Below are positions 1 to 11,603 of a stretch of 53,422 nt of DNA, piece by piece. The stretch's first letter is position 1; the number at the start of each line of letters is the position of its first letter. Source of the DNA: Desulfobacteraceae bacterium UBA2174 (GTDB lineage Bacteria > Desulfobacterota > Desulfobacteria > Desulfobacterales > UBA2174). A model generated the notes under the pieces. It worked only from the letters and a program-made list of their open reading frames with translations. It made no database searches and was not told the origin of the DNA. The stretch spans positions 1 to 53,422 of the forward strand of contig DCWA01000007.1 in assembly GCA_002327445.1 (NCBI GenBank). Direction: 5' to 3'. The position numbers were made by a program, and so were the translations under genes.

Positions 1-39
1 TACCAGCACCTGAAGCAACTGGGGCTGATATATCTGTAA
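1..39 (+). CDS. Group II intron reverse transcriptase/maturase, C-terminal tail (partial)
   Basis: Frame 1 reads YQHLKQLGLIYL and stops at TAA 37-39. The piece is too short to identify by itself. It is called as the end of an intron-encoded protein because it lies about 50 nt upstream of domain V, where bacterial intron ORFs usually end. The start and all catalytic domains are outside the window. Confidence 0.5.
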   Translation, partial: YQHLKQLGLIYL

Positions 40-87
40 TGGCTTCATCGGCTGACGTCTCGCGTGTGCCTATTGGTGAAGTCCAAG

Positions 88-160
<73 letters not shown>

Positions 161-230
161 AGAGCGCAGCGACGATGAATCTCGAACATCCGCTATGATG
201 ATACATTTCGTTTTACGAGTTTTACGAAGA

Positions 231-253
231 GATCCCTCGCTGCGCTCGGGATG
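231..253 (+). repeat. REP-like imperfect palindrome
   Basis: The segment GATCCCTCGCTGCGCTCGGG, followed by ATGAC, has ATCCC and GGGAT arms around a CG-rich centre. Similar short elements are scattered in many bacterial genomes. Upstream, TTTTACGA is repeated (212-, 221-, 265-). No function can be assigned. Confidence 0.35.
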
Positions 254-315
254 ACAATTCGGATTTTTTACGAAGGCATCAAGATTTTCTCCAATTTAAA
301 TTCGAAGGAGCCGTC

Positions 316-729
316 ATGACTGTCAACCTGCCGGAACTCGACACCTTTATCGCGGCGTGGGAGGAAACCCCCGAAAATAACAAGCAGGTATTTTTGCAGC
401 TCAAGGACCACTTGGCCGCCAAGGACGGGGCGCACCTGGAATTCGTCCCCCGGGAAGGGCTCACCTATTCGTTGCGGGGATCCTCCCCCAACCAGACCGA
501 GCGGCCCCTATTCGTGATGGTGGACGTGATCGAAGACAATCCGCGCTGGCTGTCGGTCTGTTTTTACGGCGAAACGATCAGCGACCCGGAGGAGGCCGGT
601 GATTACGTGCCGGAAGGGCTGTTGGGCGAGGATGCGGTCTGCTTCGACATCGAAACCTTTGACGCCGAGCGCCTCGCCTACGTCATGGCGCGCATCGACG
701 AGGCTTACCGGGCCGCCATGGGACAGTAG
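316..729 (+). CDS. Conserved hypothetical protein, 137 aa
   Basis: A soluble, acidic 137-residue protein with no signal peptide or membrane segment. The start ATG is preceded by AAGGAG at 304-309 with good spacing. The central part (LTYSLRG, PLFVMVDVIED, SVCFYGE) looks like a compact alpha/beta fold, and the C-terminal part (FDAERLAYVMARIDEAY) like an amphipathic helix. The family is not recognised, and neighbours give no clue because the gene stands alone between the intron remnant and another hypothetical gene. Confidence 0.75.
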   Translation: MTVNLPELDTFIAAWEETPENNKQVFLQLKDHLAAKDGAHLEFVPREGLTYSLRGSSPNQTERPLFVMVDVIEDNPRWLSVCFYGETISDPEEAGDYVPEGLLGEDAVCFDIETFDAERLAYVMARIDEAYRAAMGQ

Positions 730-915
730 CCGGGCGTTCCGCCGCTGTGGCCATGCCGGCCCGGAGGGCGTCAAGGCTGTTGACATGCCGGTGGTTTTGT
801 GTTTTGGGTGCGTTGCCAAACCAGGCAATGCCCTTGCGCGAACCTTCGGCGCAGGGGCCGGAGGGGATCGAACGCGCACCCGGGCATCGGCCGGGCAAGA
901 ACACGTGGAGACGGA

Positions 916-1386
916 ATGAAACAGAAATATGTCATCTCTCGCGAGGCGGATCCCCAGCGCCTCGTGATCAAGGAATACGCGGAGCTGGACAAGGAAATAT
1001 TTTCCCTGCTCTGCCAGGAGCAGTATCCCGAAGAATCCCTCCGGAAGGCACTGTCGCAAGGCACCGACACGCTGATCACCTCTTTTCGCACCCGCAACTT
1101 CTACCCCACCTACGCCTTTGCCACCCGGATTGCTGAAGCCATCACCACTCTGCTCAACCAAGATGGCGAGGAGCCGATCGAAGTGGTCATCGACGACTCC
1201 GAGTTCCTCAACCGCCGGCGCACCGAGCCGGCCCTGCGTCCAGACACCGAAGAAGAGGCCGAGGACATCGACGACCTGCTCGACGACGCGGTGGAGGAGG
1301 AGTTCGAAGACATCGACATCGACAAGATCAATTCGGGTCTGAAGATCGCCGACGAGGACCCAGGTGACCTCGACGAAGACGTTTGA
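916..1386 (+). CDS. Conserved hypothetical protein with acidic C-terminus, 156 aa
   Basis: The start at 916 is chosen because GGAGACGG precedes it at about 907-914 and the protein then begins MKQKYVISREADPQRL; the same frame is open further upstream but reads as low-quality sequence. Residues 1-90 are mixed alpha/beta. The last 60 residues are extremely acidic (runs of E and D such as TEEEAEDIDDLLDDAVEEEF). The protein is soluble with no signal peptide. The acidic tail could bind basic partners or metal ions, but this is only a suggestion. Function unknown. Confidence 0.75.
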   Translation: MKQKYVISREADPQRLVIKEYAELDKEIFSLLCQEQYPEESLRKALSQGTDTLITSFRTRNFYPTYAFATRIAEAITTLLNQDGEEPIEVVIDDSEFLNRRRTEPALRPDTEEEAEDIDDLLDDAVEEEFEDIDIDKINSGLKIADEDPGDLDEDV

Positions 1387-1469
1387 CGTTTCGCTTTCCC
1401 GATAGGGGAAAAATCTGGAGCAGAGAGAACTGGCCTTCAGCACGCCTGAACGGATTGCTTTGTTGGAGG

Positions 1470-1530
1470 TTTTTTGATAAAGATGATAGCTAATACTTCA
1501 ATATTTCTTTTTATTTCAATCTAATATATT
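1470..1530 (+). promoter_or_regulatory. hynB: AT-rich promoter island upstream of hydrogenase genes
   Basis: Within a GC-rich region, about 60 bases are unusually AT-rich, with TTGATA at 1474-1479, TAATAC at 1491-1496 and TAATAT at 1522-1527. No pair has ideal spacing, so the exact promoter is not resolved. The position, 100-150 bases before the hydrogenase small subunit, fits the transcription start region. No convincing sigma-54 -24/-12 pair was found. Confidence 0.4.
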
Positions 1531-1625
1531 TTAACCGGTCTCGGCATTGGGAGTCGGGATTTTTTTGACGCCACTTTGGCGCCATCAGCCGCAGCATTAT
1601 CCACCATTGCATCGAGGAGGTGTCC

Positions 1626-2567
1626 ATGGGCAAGGAAGAAGCGTATTTCGAGCGGTTGGCGGCTCGGGGGATATCCCGCCGCAGTTTCATGAAGTACTGC
1701 ACCGCCCTCACCGCCACCATGGGGTTGTCGGCGGCCTACGTTCCCAAGGTGGCCGAGGTGTTCGCGCAGCCGGCCCAGCGCCCGCCGGTGGTATGGCTTC
1801 ACTTCGCCGAGTGCACCGGGTGTTCCGAATCCCTGCTACGTTCCCAGTACCCTTACGTGGATGACCTAGTCCTGGAGGTGCTCTCCCTCGAGTACCATGA
1901 AACCCTTATGGCGGCGGCCGGCCATCAGGCCGAGGAAGCCCTGCAGACGGCGGTGAAGAAATACGACGGCAAGTTCATCTGCGTGGTGGAAGGGGCGGTG
2001 GCCACCGCCTACGACGGCGGCTACGGCAAGGTGGGCGGCCGGACCTTCCTCGAAATCGCCAAGGAGGTCGTCCCCCATGCCGCGGCGACCATTGCCTACG
2101 GCACCTGCGCCTGCTTCGGCGGGATTCCGGCCGCCAAGCCCAACCCCGGGGGCTACAAGGGCGTGGGGGACGCCATCGGCGTAAAGACCCTCAACATTCC
2201 CGGCTGCCCGCCCAACCCGATCAACCTGGTGGGCACCATCGTCAACTACCTGCTGCTGGGCAAACTGCCGGAGCTCGACGAAACCGGTCGGCCGCTGTTC
2301 GCCTTCGGCAAGACGGTCCACGACCAGTGCCCCCGGCGCTCTCATTTCGAAAACGGGGAATTCGCCGAGTCCTTCGGTTCTCCCGAGGCGGCCATGGGCT
2401 ACTGCCTCTACAAGCTGGGCTGCCGCGGCCCGGAAACGTACAACAACTGCCCGGTGGCCAAGTTCAACGATGGCACCAGTTGGCCGGTGGAGGCGGGGGC
2501 GCCGTGCATCGGCTGCAGCCAACCCGATTTCTGGGATACGATGACCCCGTTCTACGAGGAGATGTAA
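1626..2567 (+). CDS. hynB: Periplasmic [NiFe] hydrogenase, small subunit
   Basis: Electron-transfer subunit of an H2-oxidising [NiFe] hydrogenase. The start ATG 1626 follows GAGGAGG (1614-1620) at normal spacing; a GTG at 1620 lies inside that site and is unlikely. A Tat signal with RRSFMK (R18-R19) and a hydrophobic stretch precede a probable cleavage after VFA (residue 47), so the complex is exported folded. Cluster ligand motifs are visible: ECTGCSES, GTCACFGG and GCPPNP (proximal), VHDQCPRRSHF and CLYKLGC (distal), NNCP and CIGCSQP (medial). At 313 aa it has the usual length for soluble sulfate-reducer enzymes and lacks a C-terminal membrane anchor. It probably passes electrons to periplasmic c-type cytochromes, though none is encoded here. 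Confidence 0.96.
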   Translation: MGKEEAYFERLAARGISRRSFMKYCTALTATMGLSAAYVPKVAEVFAQPAQRPPVVWLHFAECTGCSESLLRSQYPYVDDLVLEVLSLEYHETLMAAAGHQAEEALQTAVKKYDGKFICVVEGAVATAYDGGYGKVGGRTFLEIAKEVVPHAAATIAYGTCACFGGIPAAKPNPGGYKGVGDAIGVKTLNIPGCPPNPINLVGTIVNYLLLGKLPELDETGRPLFAFGKTVHDQCPRRSHFENGEFAESFGSPEAAMGYCLYKLGCRGPETYNNCPVAKFNDGTSWPVEAGAPCIGCSQPDFWDTMTPFYEEM

Positions 2568-2614
2568 CCTCCCGTTGAAAAAGGCTTCCCTTTGAGAAAA
2601 GAGAGGAGATGAGT

Positions 2615-4267
<1,653 letters not shown>

Positions 4268-4303
4268 AACGCTCCGGCCGCCAGGCGGCGCAATGATGCA
4301 ATC

Positions 4304-4335
4304 AAGGCCCTCCGTTCGCGGAGGGCCTTATTTTT
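4304..4335 (+). terminator. Rho-independent terminator after the hydrogenase operon
   Basis: A perfect 11-bp stem AAGGCCCTCCG / CGGAGGGCCTT closes a TTCG tetraloop (4315-4318) and is followed by ATTTTT. It terminates the hydrogenase transcript. The right arm overlaps the stop codon of the convergent ferredoxin gene, so the hairpin may also serve the minus strand, although the T-tract there is poor. Confidence 0.9.
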
Positions 4336-4813
4336 CGTCGGATCGCGGGGGCTCCCCGGGCGGAGCGGCGTCGGTCGGAGCCGCCTCCGCCGCTTCCGGG
4401 GGCGCCATGCGGATGGCGTCGACAGGGCAGTCCGCGGCGCAGAAGGCGCAGGCGATGCAGTGTTCCGGGAACTGCAGCACCGCCTTGCGCACCGAATCGA
4501 TGCTGCCGCCGGGTTCGGAGAGGCCGAGGCAGCTCACCGGGCAGGACTGGATGCAGATGGCGCAGCCGATGCAGACCGCCTCCGAGATGTGAGGCCTTTC
4601 CCAGCGGTGGCGAAAGCGGACGCGCCGGCAGACCTTCCCCTCGGGGTCCTTCACCGCCTCCGCGGGGCAGATCCGGCCGCAGGCGCCGCACTCGATGCAG
4701 CGCACCGGGACGATCAGGTGATCCTTGCGCGGCTTTCCCGTGATGGCGTCCACCGGGCAGACCATTTTGCACAGGCCGCAGCCGATGCACAGATCGGTGA
4801 TCGTGTAAGCCAT
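4328..4813 (-). CDS. Polyferredoxin with four [4Fe-4S] clusters
   Basis: A 161-residue cytoplasmic iron-sulfur protein with four CxxCxxCxxxCP motifs: CIGCGLCKMVCP, CIECGACGRICP, CIGCAICIQSCP and CIACAFCAADCP. The last 30 residues are a Pro/Ala/Glu-rich, probably disordered tail. It follows the AOR-family gene by 37 bases on the same strand and is almost certainly its electron partner. Four-cluster ferredoxins beside AOR enzymes are common in anaerobes. The final redox partner is not shown by the sequence. Confidence 0.92.
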   Translation of the reverse strand: MAYTITDLCIGCGLCKMVCPVDAITGKPRKDHLIVPVRCIECGACGRICPAEAVKDPEGKVCRRVRFRHRWERPHISEAVCIGCAICIQSCPVSCLGLSEPGGSIDSVRKAVLQFPEHCIACAFCAADCPVDAIRMAPPEAAEAAPTDAAPPGEPPRSDEK

Positions 4814-4850
4814 CGGGATACCGGCGCCGGCGGCGCCGGACAGCTCCTTT

Positions 4851-6803
4851 CTAAAGGTTGATGTCTCCTAGCGCTTTCTCCGTCGGGCGCCCCGTGCCCT
4901 CGTCCCAGCCAAACTGCCGGAAGTAGTCCTTCAGCAGTTTTTCCACCGCCACCGAGCGCCCCTCGTTGGCGCCGCGGGACTGGGGCGGCCGTCCCAGGGC
5001 GCGATCGCTGACCCGGATGACCAATGGGTCGATTCCCTGGCGGAAGTTGAAGGCCTGGCGCACCGTCTGGATGTTGGCCCCGATTTGCAGGTACACTTCC
5101 GGCGACCGGGGGCGGCCGCTGACGGCGTCGAGCCACTGGAAGACCGGCAGCCGGCGAATCCCGAGGAAGGCGCCAAACAGGCAGATCCCCGCGGCGTTGA
5201 GCAGGTTGACGAACTGGCTGCAGGCCGCGGCCATGCGGGCCTTTTCCAGGTCGGTATCGTACTTGCGCCGCTTCAGGTAGAACCGGCTCGGATCGGGCAG
5301 GTCCTCGATCTCCCGCCACAGTTGAAACATCTCGTAGTACAGGAACGATCCGACGGTATGGCGGCCCGGGGCCGGTTCCACGGCGTAGTGCAGGGCGAAG
5401 CCCGGGTCGAAGCGGCTGTCGTGCATCGGTAGTTCCTGGCCGCCGGCATGCATGGCGAAACGTCCGCTGCCGGCGCCGATGCGCCGGGCCGCCATGCGGC
5501 TGCCGTCGGCCAGCAGGTCGCCGATCCCCTCGCGCCGGATCATCTTGTCGATCAGGGCCACCATGGCGGCACTGTTGCCCCAGCTCAGATCGAGCCCATC
5601 GGTGTCGGCCCGGGTGATCAGCCCGTGCTCGTAGCACTCCATGGCAAAGGCGATGGTGGCGCCGGCCGAGATGCTGTCCATGCCGGCCCGGTTCAGCATC
5701 TCGTTCATCTGGAAGATGCTATCGCTATCGGCGTTCAGGCACAGGGGGCCCAGGGCCATGGCCGTTTCGTACTCCGGCCGGTGCCCCCGCGGCGCCCCGG
5801 GGGCGCCCTCCACCAGGGCGCCGCATCCCAGGGGACACGAATAGCAGAAATACTTGGCCACCACGGGGCGGGTGAACACCTCCGGCGCCAGGCGGGAGGA
5901 GGTGTCCAGGTCGAAGTCGTGGTGGGTGCCGCGCCAGTTCTGCACCGGCGCATCTCCCATTTCGATGGACATCTGGTTCATGCCCACCGTGCCCCATTTG
6001 CGCAGAATCATCTTGTAGAGCAGCCCGTCGGTCTCCATCTGGGTCGGCAGGACGCGGATGAGGCGCCCGAGGTAGGCGGCCACCTTCCCGGAGACGAAGG
6101 GGGGCTGATTCTGGACCGTGGCGCTGACCTCGCGGCTGAGGCGCAGGACGCCCGAACGGTCGTGCACCTTGATCCGCTGGCTGCCGGCGAGGGCTACCGC
6201 CTTGAGCCGCTTGGCGCCCATCACCGCGCCCAGGCCGGCCCGGGCCGCCAGCCGGCCGCCGTCGTGGACCACGCCGGCGATGAGGGATTGGCGTTCTCCG
6301 GCCGGCCCGATGCAGGCGATGCGGGGGCGCTTTCTGCCCGGGTGCATGGCGCAAAGACGGGCTTCGGTGGCCCCGGCGTCCAGGCCCCACAGGTCGGTGG
6401 CATCGCGCAGTTCGGCCGTGTTGTTGTCGGCGAACAGGTAGACCGGATGCGGACTGATGCCGGAGAAGAAGATTCCGTCGTAGCCGCACTGCTTGATGGC
6501 CGGCGCGAAGGTCCCGCCGCAGTTGGCCTCGCCCCAGCAGCCGGTGAGGGGGCTCTTGCCCACCACCATCCAGCGCCCGCTGAACAGGCTGCCGGTGCCG
6601 GTCAGGGCGCCGGCGGCGAAGCCGAGCACGTTTTCCGGGCCCAGGGGATCGGCATCCGTGGGGATGTGTCGGTAAAGGTACCAGGCGGCGAGGCCGACGC
6701 CGGAGAGAAACTGTTCGTAAATCCACTCTGGGACGGTTTCGGAGCGGATCCGGCCGGTCGTCAGATCGACGACCAGGATCTTGCCCGTATATCCCAAGCC
6801 CAT
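4851..6803 (-). CDS. Tungsten-dependent aldehyde ferredoxin oxidoreductase family protein
   Basis: The full-length 650-residue protein has the AOR N-terminal beta domain (GYTGKILVVDLTTG, ENVLGFAAGALTG), the pterin-binding middle part (IGPAGE, AGLGAVMGAKRLKAV) and the [4Fe-4S] ligands CYSCPLGC near residue 318, with the distant fourth Cys in AAGICLFGAF. AOR enzymes oxidise aldehydes to acids, or in related branches act on carboxylates or benzoyl-CoA, using a tungsten bis-pterin cofactor. The substrate cannot be fixed from sequence. GAGGAGG lies just before the ATG. The paired four-cluster ferredoxin makes a low-potential electron exit likely. A BamB-like role was considered, but no benzoyl-CoA genes are nearby. 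Confidence 0.93.
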   Translation of the reverse strand: MGLGYTGKILVVDLTTGRIRSETVPEWIYEQFLSGVGLAAWYLYRHIPTDADPLGPENVLGFAAGALTGTGSLFSGRWMVVGKSPLTGCWGEANCGGTFAPAIKQCGYDGIFFSGISPHPVYLFADNNTAELRDATDLWGLDAGATEARLCAMHPGRKRPRIACIGPAGERQSLIAGVVHDGGRLAARAGLGAVMGAKRLKAVALAGSQRIKVHDRSGVLRLSREVSATVQNQPPFVSGKVAAYLGRLIRVLPTQMETDGLLYKMILRKWGTVGMNQMSIEMGDAPVQNWRGTHHDFDLDTSSRLAPEVFTRPVVAKYFCYSCPLGCGALVEGAPGAPRGHRPEYETAMALGPLCLNADSDSIFQMNEMLNRAGMDSISAGATIAFAMECYEHGLITRADTDGLDLSWGNSAAMVALIDKMIRREGIGDLLADGSRMAARRIGAGSGRFAMHAGGQELPMHDSRFDPGFALHYAVEPAPGRHTVGSFLYYEMFQLWREIEDLPDPSRFYLKRRKYDTDLEKARMAAACSQFVNLLNAAGICLFGAFLGIRRLPVFQWLDAVSGRPRSPEVYLQIGANIQTVRQAFNFRQGIDPLVIRVSDRALGRPPQSRGANEGRSVAVEKLLKDYFRQFGWDEGTGRPTEKALGDINL

Positions 6804-6886
6804 GGCGGCCTCCTCTCAAGGCGGATCGGTCGGACCGGAATCAATGCAACGCCGCCATCGGCCGCGGGTTGCGCCGGGGTGAAAAA

Positions 6887-6916
6887 ACTCTAGGGGACAT
6901 GGGCCGGATTTGTCAA
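6887..6916 (-). promoter_or_regulatory. Candidate sigma-70 promoter for the AOR operon
   Basis: On the minus strand TTGACA (6916-6911), an 18-base spacer and TAGAGT (6892-6887) lie about 85 bases before the AOR start codon. The 390-base gap 6804-7193 holds this promoter and a divergent one at 6943; nothing else is recognised in it. Confidence 0.55.
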
Positions 6917-6942
6917 CAGCCGTTGCGGCGCCGGTTTTTGCT

Positions 6943-6970
6943 TTGACAGGGTCGGCTCGGTTTTTATAAG
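6943..6970 (+). promoter_or_regulatory. Candidate sigma-70 promoter for the secreted protein gene
   Basis: TTGACA (6943-6948), a 16-base spacer and TATAAG (6965-6970) form a good consensus promoter on the plus strand. It lies back to back with the AOR promoter, leaving a leader of about 215 bases before the gene at 7194. Confidence 0.6.
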
Positions 6971-7193
6971 GATTTGGTTGTGGAAAGTCATTTTCAATCA
7001 CGGGGCGTTTGGCGCGCCCGGCGGTTGCCGATTCATATTTCAGTTTTTTCCCATGAGCCCTCTGTGGGCGCTGGGATGATTGTCGAATTTTTGCGAGGTT
7101 TTCATATCGGGTGCGAATAAAAAAGGGGGGTCATCATCCGACAAGGGATCGGCCGGCAGCGCAGCGAGTTCAAGAAAACCGGAGGGACATGTG

Positions 7194-7715
7194 ATGAGAC
7201 GCTTGGGATGGGGGCTTTTCCTGGTTTTCGCCCTGGCGGCGGCGCCTTCGGCGGCGGTGGCGCAGGGCGGGACCGTCGCGGGTCGTGTGGAACTGGCGCT
7301 TCCCGACGGACAAAGGATTCCGGGGGAATACATCCGGGTCCTGCTGGTCACCAAGGCCGTCGATGCCCAGGCGGTGGTCAAGGCGGCCAGCAGCCGCAAA
7401 TACGAACCGGGGGTGCGGCTTAACCGGATCCACATGGATTTTTTCAAGGCCGTGTCGGCCCGCATCCAGGCCGATGCCGGCTATGTGGCCGCCAGTTGCC
7501 TCAGCGGCGAGGACGGGACCTTCGCCTTTGCCCCGGTGCCGCCACGGCGCTACTGGGTGCTGGTGACGTTTCCGGCGATGATCGAAGGCCGCAAGGTCGC
7601 CTGGCAGGTCCCGGTGAACGTCGGCGCCGGCAAGACCCTCAAGTTGGTGCTGGACAACGAGAACCTCCTCTTTCCCATTCCCGTTCCGCCGCCGCCCTCG
7701 GCGCCGTTCAAATAG
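7194..7715 (+). CDS. Secreted hypothetical protein, 173 aa
   Basis: The ATG at 7194 follows GGAGGG (7181-7186). The protein begins with a classical Sec signal peptide (MRRLGWGLFLVFALAAAP..AVAQ; cleavage near residue 23). The mature part starts GTVAGRVELALPDGQRIPG, continues with GEDGTFAFAPVPPRRYWVLVTFP, and reads like a carboxypeptidase-regulatory or transthyretin-like beta sandwich, a fold common in exported proteins. It ends in a Pro-rich tail (PIPVPPPPSAPFK). No catalytic motif is seen. Role unknown; the fold assignment is tentative. Confidence 0.75.
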   Translation: MRRLGWGLFLVFALAAAPSAAVAQGGTVAGRVELALPDGQRIPGEYIRVLLVTKAVDAQAVVKAASSRKYEPGVRLNRIHMDFFKAVSARIQADAGYVAASCLSGEDGTFAFAPVPPRRYWVLVTFPAMIEGRKVAWQVPVNVGAGKTLKLVLDNENLLFPIPVPPPPSAPFK

Positions 7716-7786
7716 GATTCGCCGGATCGAAAATGCCATTCAGTCGCTGCCCGGCCGCTCATCCATTGCCTGGTCTACAAAAAGAC

Positions 7787-7815
7787 TTGACATGTTCAAA
7801 CAAGGGCATTAGGTA
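7787..7815 (+). promoter_or_regulatory. Candidate promoter upstream of the XRE-cupin regulator
   Basis: TTGACA (7787-7792) with a 17-base spacer precedes TAGGTA (7810-7815). The -35 is perfect and the -10 weak, which suits a regulated promoter. It lies about 170 bases before the regulator start. Confidence 0.4.
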
Positions 7816-7824
7816 TTCCATCGT

Positions 7825-7922
7825 GAAACTCCGGTAGGCATTCTTTGTCAGTTATTCCAAATAGATGTTGGCCAACTTGGCGTTTTTGTCCCCATTGGCG
7901 TTTCCAGGAAAGAAACTCCGGT
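7825..7922 (+). promoter_or_regulatory. Pair of GAAACTCCGGT direct repeats, possible operator
   Basis: The 11-mer GAAACTCCGGT occurs exactly at 7825-7835 and 7912-7922, 87 bases apart, both downstream of the candidate promoter and upstream of the regulator start. Two copies of such a long word in about 100 bases are unlikely by chance, so the sites may be autoregulatory operators. Confidence 0.4.
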
Positions 7923-7984
7923 GGCGTCACGGTGGTTTTTTCCCTGTTGGCCGGCCATCGGGTGTCCGGGCGAGAGAAATCCGA

Positions 7985-8542
7985 ATGATTCCGGAAGCAA
8001 TGATCGGAAAACAGATCAAGTCTCTGCGCACGGCCCGCAACCTCACCCTGGAAGCCCTGGCGGCCAGGACCGGCTATACCAAGGGGTACCTGTCCAAGGT
8101 CGAAAATTCGGACCGGTCGCCGCCGGTGTCCACTCTCATCGTCATCGCCAAGGCGCTTGGCGTGACCGTATCCCAGATTTTCAAGGAAGAAGTTCCCGAA
8201 AACCGCTGTTCGGTGGTCCGCAAAAACGAACGCCAGTTGATGGCCAGGCCAGGAGCCGCCTTCGGTTACGCCTACGAAACCCTGGCCCACAAATACCCGG
8301 ACAAGAAGATGGAGCCTGCCCTCCTCACGATCCCGGTACACGCCACCGAGAGAACGATTTTTCAACACGACGGCGAAGAGATGCTGCTGGTGATCGAGGG
8401 CACCCTGCAGTTTTGCCACGGCGAGACCGAATATGTGCTGGAAGCGGGGGACTGCGCGTATTTCGATTCCGGCATCCCGCATTCCGTCAGAAGCCTGGGC
8501 TCCCGGGACGTCAAATGCGTGATGGTCATCTATGTGCCATAG
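7985..8542 (+). CDS. XRE-family transcriptional regulator with C-terminal cupin domain
   Basis: Residues about 8-66 form a helix-turn-helix of the XRE type (IKSLRTARNLTLEALAARTG, then YLSKVENSDRSPP). The C-terminal half is a cupin sensor (HDGEEMLLVIEGTL, LEAGDCAYFDSGIPHSV). Such proteins bind DNA and sense a small metabolite through the cupin barrel. The start is uncertain: ATG 7985 is used because the product then begins just before the HTH, although its ribosome-binding site is weak; ATG 8000 is the alternative. It lies 111 bases upstream of acetoacetyl-CoA synthetase on the same strand and probably controls it. Confidence 0.88.
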   Translation: MIPEAMIGKQIKSLRTARNLTLEALAARTGYTKGYLSKVENSDRSPPVSTLIVIAKALGVTVSQIFKEEVPENRCSVVRKNERQLMARPGAAFGYAYETLAHKYPDKKMEPALLTIPVHATERTIFQHDGEEMLLVIEGTLQFCHGETEYVLEAGDCAYFDSGIPHSVRSLGSRDVKCVMVIYVP

Positions 8543-8653
8543 CCGGTCATGGCAGGGTCATCAGCGAGCAGGCGCGGGAACGAACGGATTCGAGAAGGTG
8601 AAGAATTCCAATTCCCCGTGGCCACAGGGCGGGGAAAACCCCAAGGAGGACGC

Positions 8654-10615
<1,962 letters not shown>

Positions 10616-10640
10616 CGGCCGATCCACCCAGCGCCCCCCG

Positions 10641-10675
10641 GACGGGCAGCCCCTTTGGGGGCTGCTCGTCGTTTT
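10641..10675 (+). terminator. Rho-independent terminator after aacS
   Basis: The stem GACGGGCAGCCCC pairs with GGGGCTGCTCGTC (one G-U pair, one extra G) across a TTT loop and is followed by GTTTTT. It separates aacS from the hydrogenase maturation genes. Confidence 0.85.
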
Positions 10676-10855
10676 TGAAAACCCGCCGTGAAAATTCGTC
10701 TTTGCCGGAAACCGGGGTGTCGGGCGATCCCTGCGGGCCGCCCGGCACCGGGGTTTCCGCCGTTGCGCCCGGGCGATTTCGGTATTAGAGTAATCATTCT
10801 TGTCCATCGACGGATGCCGCAGGGAACCCGCGCGCCGTCCAGAACCGAGGTGTTC

Positions 10856-11392
10856 ATGACCCAAGCCAGTCCCCGGATCCTGGTGCTCGGTGTCGGCAAC
10901 GTGCTGTTGAGAGACGAAGGCTTCGGCATCCGGGTCATCGAAAAGCTCCAGAAATGGTACGAGGTCCCCGAGCAGGTCGCCATAGTCGACGGCGGCGTGC
11001 TGGGGGTGCATCTTCTGGGGGTGATCGCCGGCGCCGATCATCTCATCGTGGTGGACATCATCCGCAACCACGGACGGCCCGGCCAGTTGCACCGGTTGGC
11101 CGGAGCCGAGATTCCCGGCCGCATCCGGGCCAAAAACTCCCTTCACCAGATCGACTTCCTCGAAGCCCTGACCCTCTGCCAGGCCCTGGACAAGGTGCCC
11201 GAAACGGTGATCGTGGGCGCCGAACCCGAGGACATGGAAACGTTGGACATCGGCTTGAGCGCGACCCTGGAGGCCAGTGTCGATCCGGTGATCGAAATGG
11301 TGCTGGCGGAGCTGGAACGGCTCGGCCGCCCCGCCGTAAAAAGGACAACCGCCCATGTGCCTGGCGATACCTTCTCGCATTACGAAAATTGA
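10856..11392 (+). CDS. Hydrogenase maturation protease (HyaD/HybD family, M52)
   Basis: A nickel-dependent endopeptidase of 178 aa that cleaves the C-terminal tail of the hydrogenase large subunit after metal insertion. The signature ILVLGVGNVLLRDEGFGIRV carries the metal-binding Glu/Asp, and VDGGVLGVHLL the next conserved Asp. The start ATG 10856 follows GAGGTG. Its end overlaps hypC by 38 bases. It is separated from the structural genes by 6.6 kb but is the only such protease seen, so it is the likely processor of the subunit ending at 4267. Confidence 0.93.
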   Translation: MTQASPRILVLGVGNVLLRDEGFGIRVIEKLQKWYEVPEQVAIVDGGVLGVHLLGVIAGADHLIVVDIIRNHGRPGQLHRLAGAEIPGRIRAKNSLHQIDFLEALTLCQALDKVPETVIVGAEPEDMETLDIGLSATLEASVDPVIEMVLAELERLGRPAVKRTTAHVPGDTFSHYEN

Positions 11393-11597
11393 AAATCAGA
11401 TGGCCGTCATCGACGTGGACGGGGTGCGGCGCGAGGCGAGCCTCCTGCTGCTCGAAGACGCTTGCGTGGGCGACTACGTGATCGTGCATGCCGGCTTTGC
11501 CATCCAGAAGATCGACGAGCAGACCGCCGAGGAATCCCTGCGCCTGCTGCGCGAGGCCGCCGAGGCCTTCGATGCGGCCCATCCCGAAGAGCCCTGA
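11355..11597 (+). CDS. hypC: Hydrogenase maturation chaperone HypC
   Basis: An 80-residue HypC/HupF protein with the invariant N-terminal MCLAIPSRI; Cys2 binds iron and contacts HypD and the large-subunit precursor. The gene lies within an overlapping chain: it starts 38 bases before the protease ends, and hypF follows by 6 bases, so translation is probably coupled. Confidence 0.95.
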   Translation: MCLAIPSRITKIENQMAVIDVDGVRREASLLLLEDACVGDYVIVHAGFAIQKIDEQTAEESLRLLREAAEAFDAAHPEEP

Positions 11598-11603
11598 CTG
11601 CCC

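Noticed and set aside
780..808. TTGACA at 780 as promoter of the 916 gene
   Set aside because: The matching -10 position reads TTTGGG, too poor to list as a promoter.
508..1443. 311-codon minus-strand open frame across two small genes
   Set aside because: The two plus-strand genes have ribosome-binding sites and better composition; the minus frame has none.
2609..2611. ATG 2609 as the start of the hydrogenase large subunit
   Set aside because: It is directly attached to AGAGGAG; ATG 2615 has normal spacing. The two differ by only two residues.
4328..6803. BamB-BamC benzoyl-CoA reductase
   Set aside because: Size and partner are similar, but no benzoate pathway gene is near and the ferredoxin has four clusters; only AOR family can be supported.
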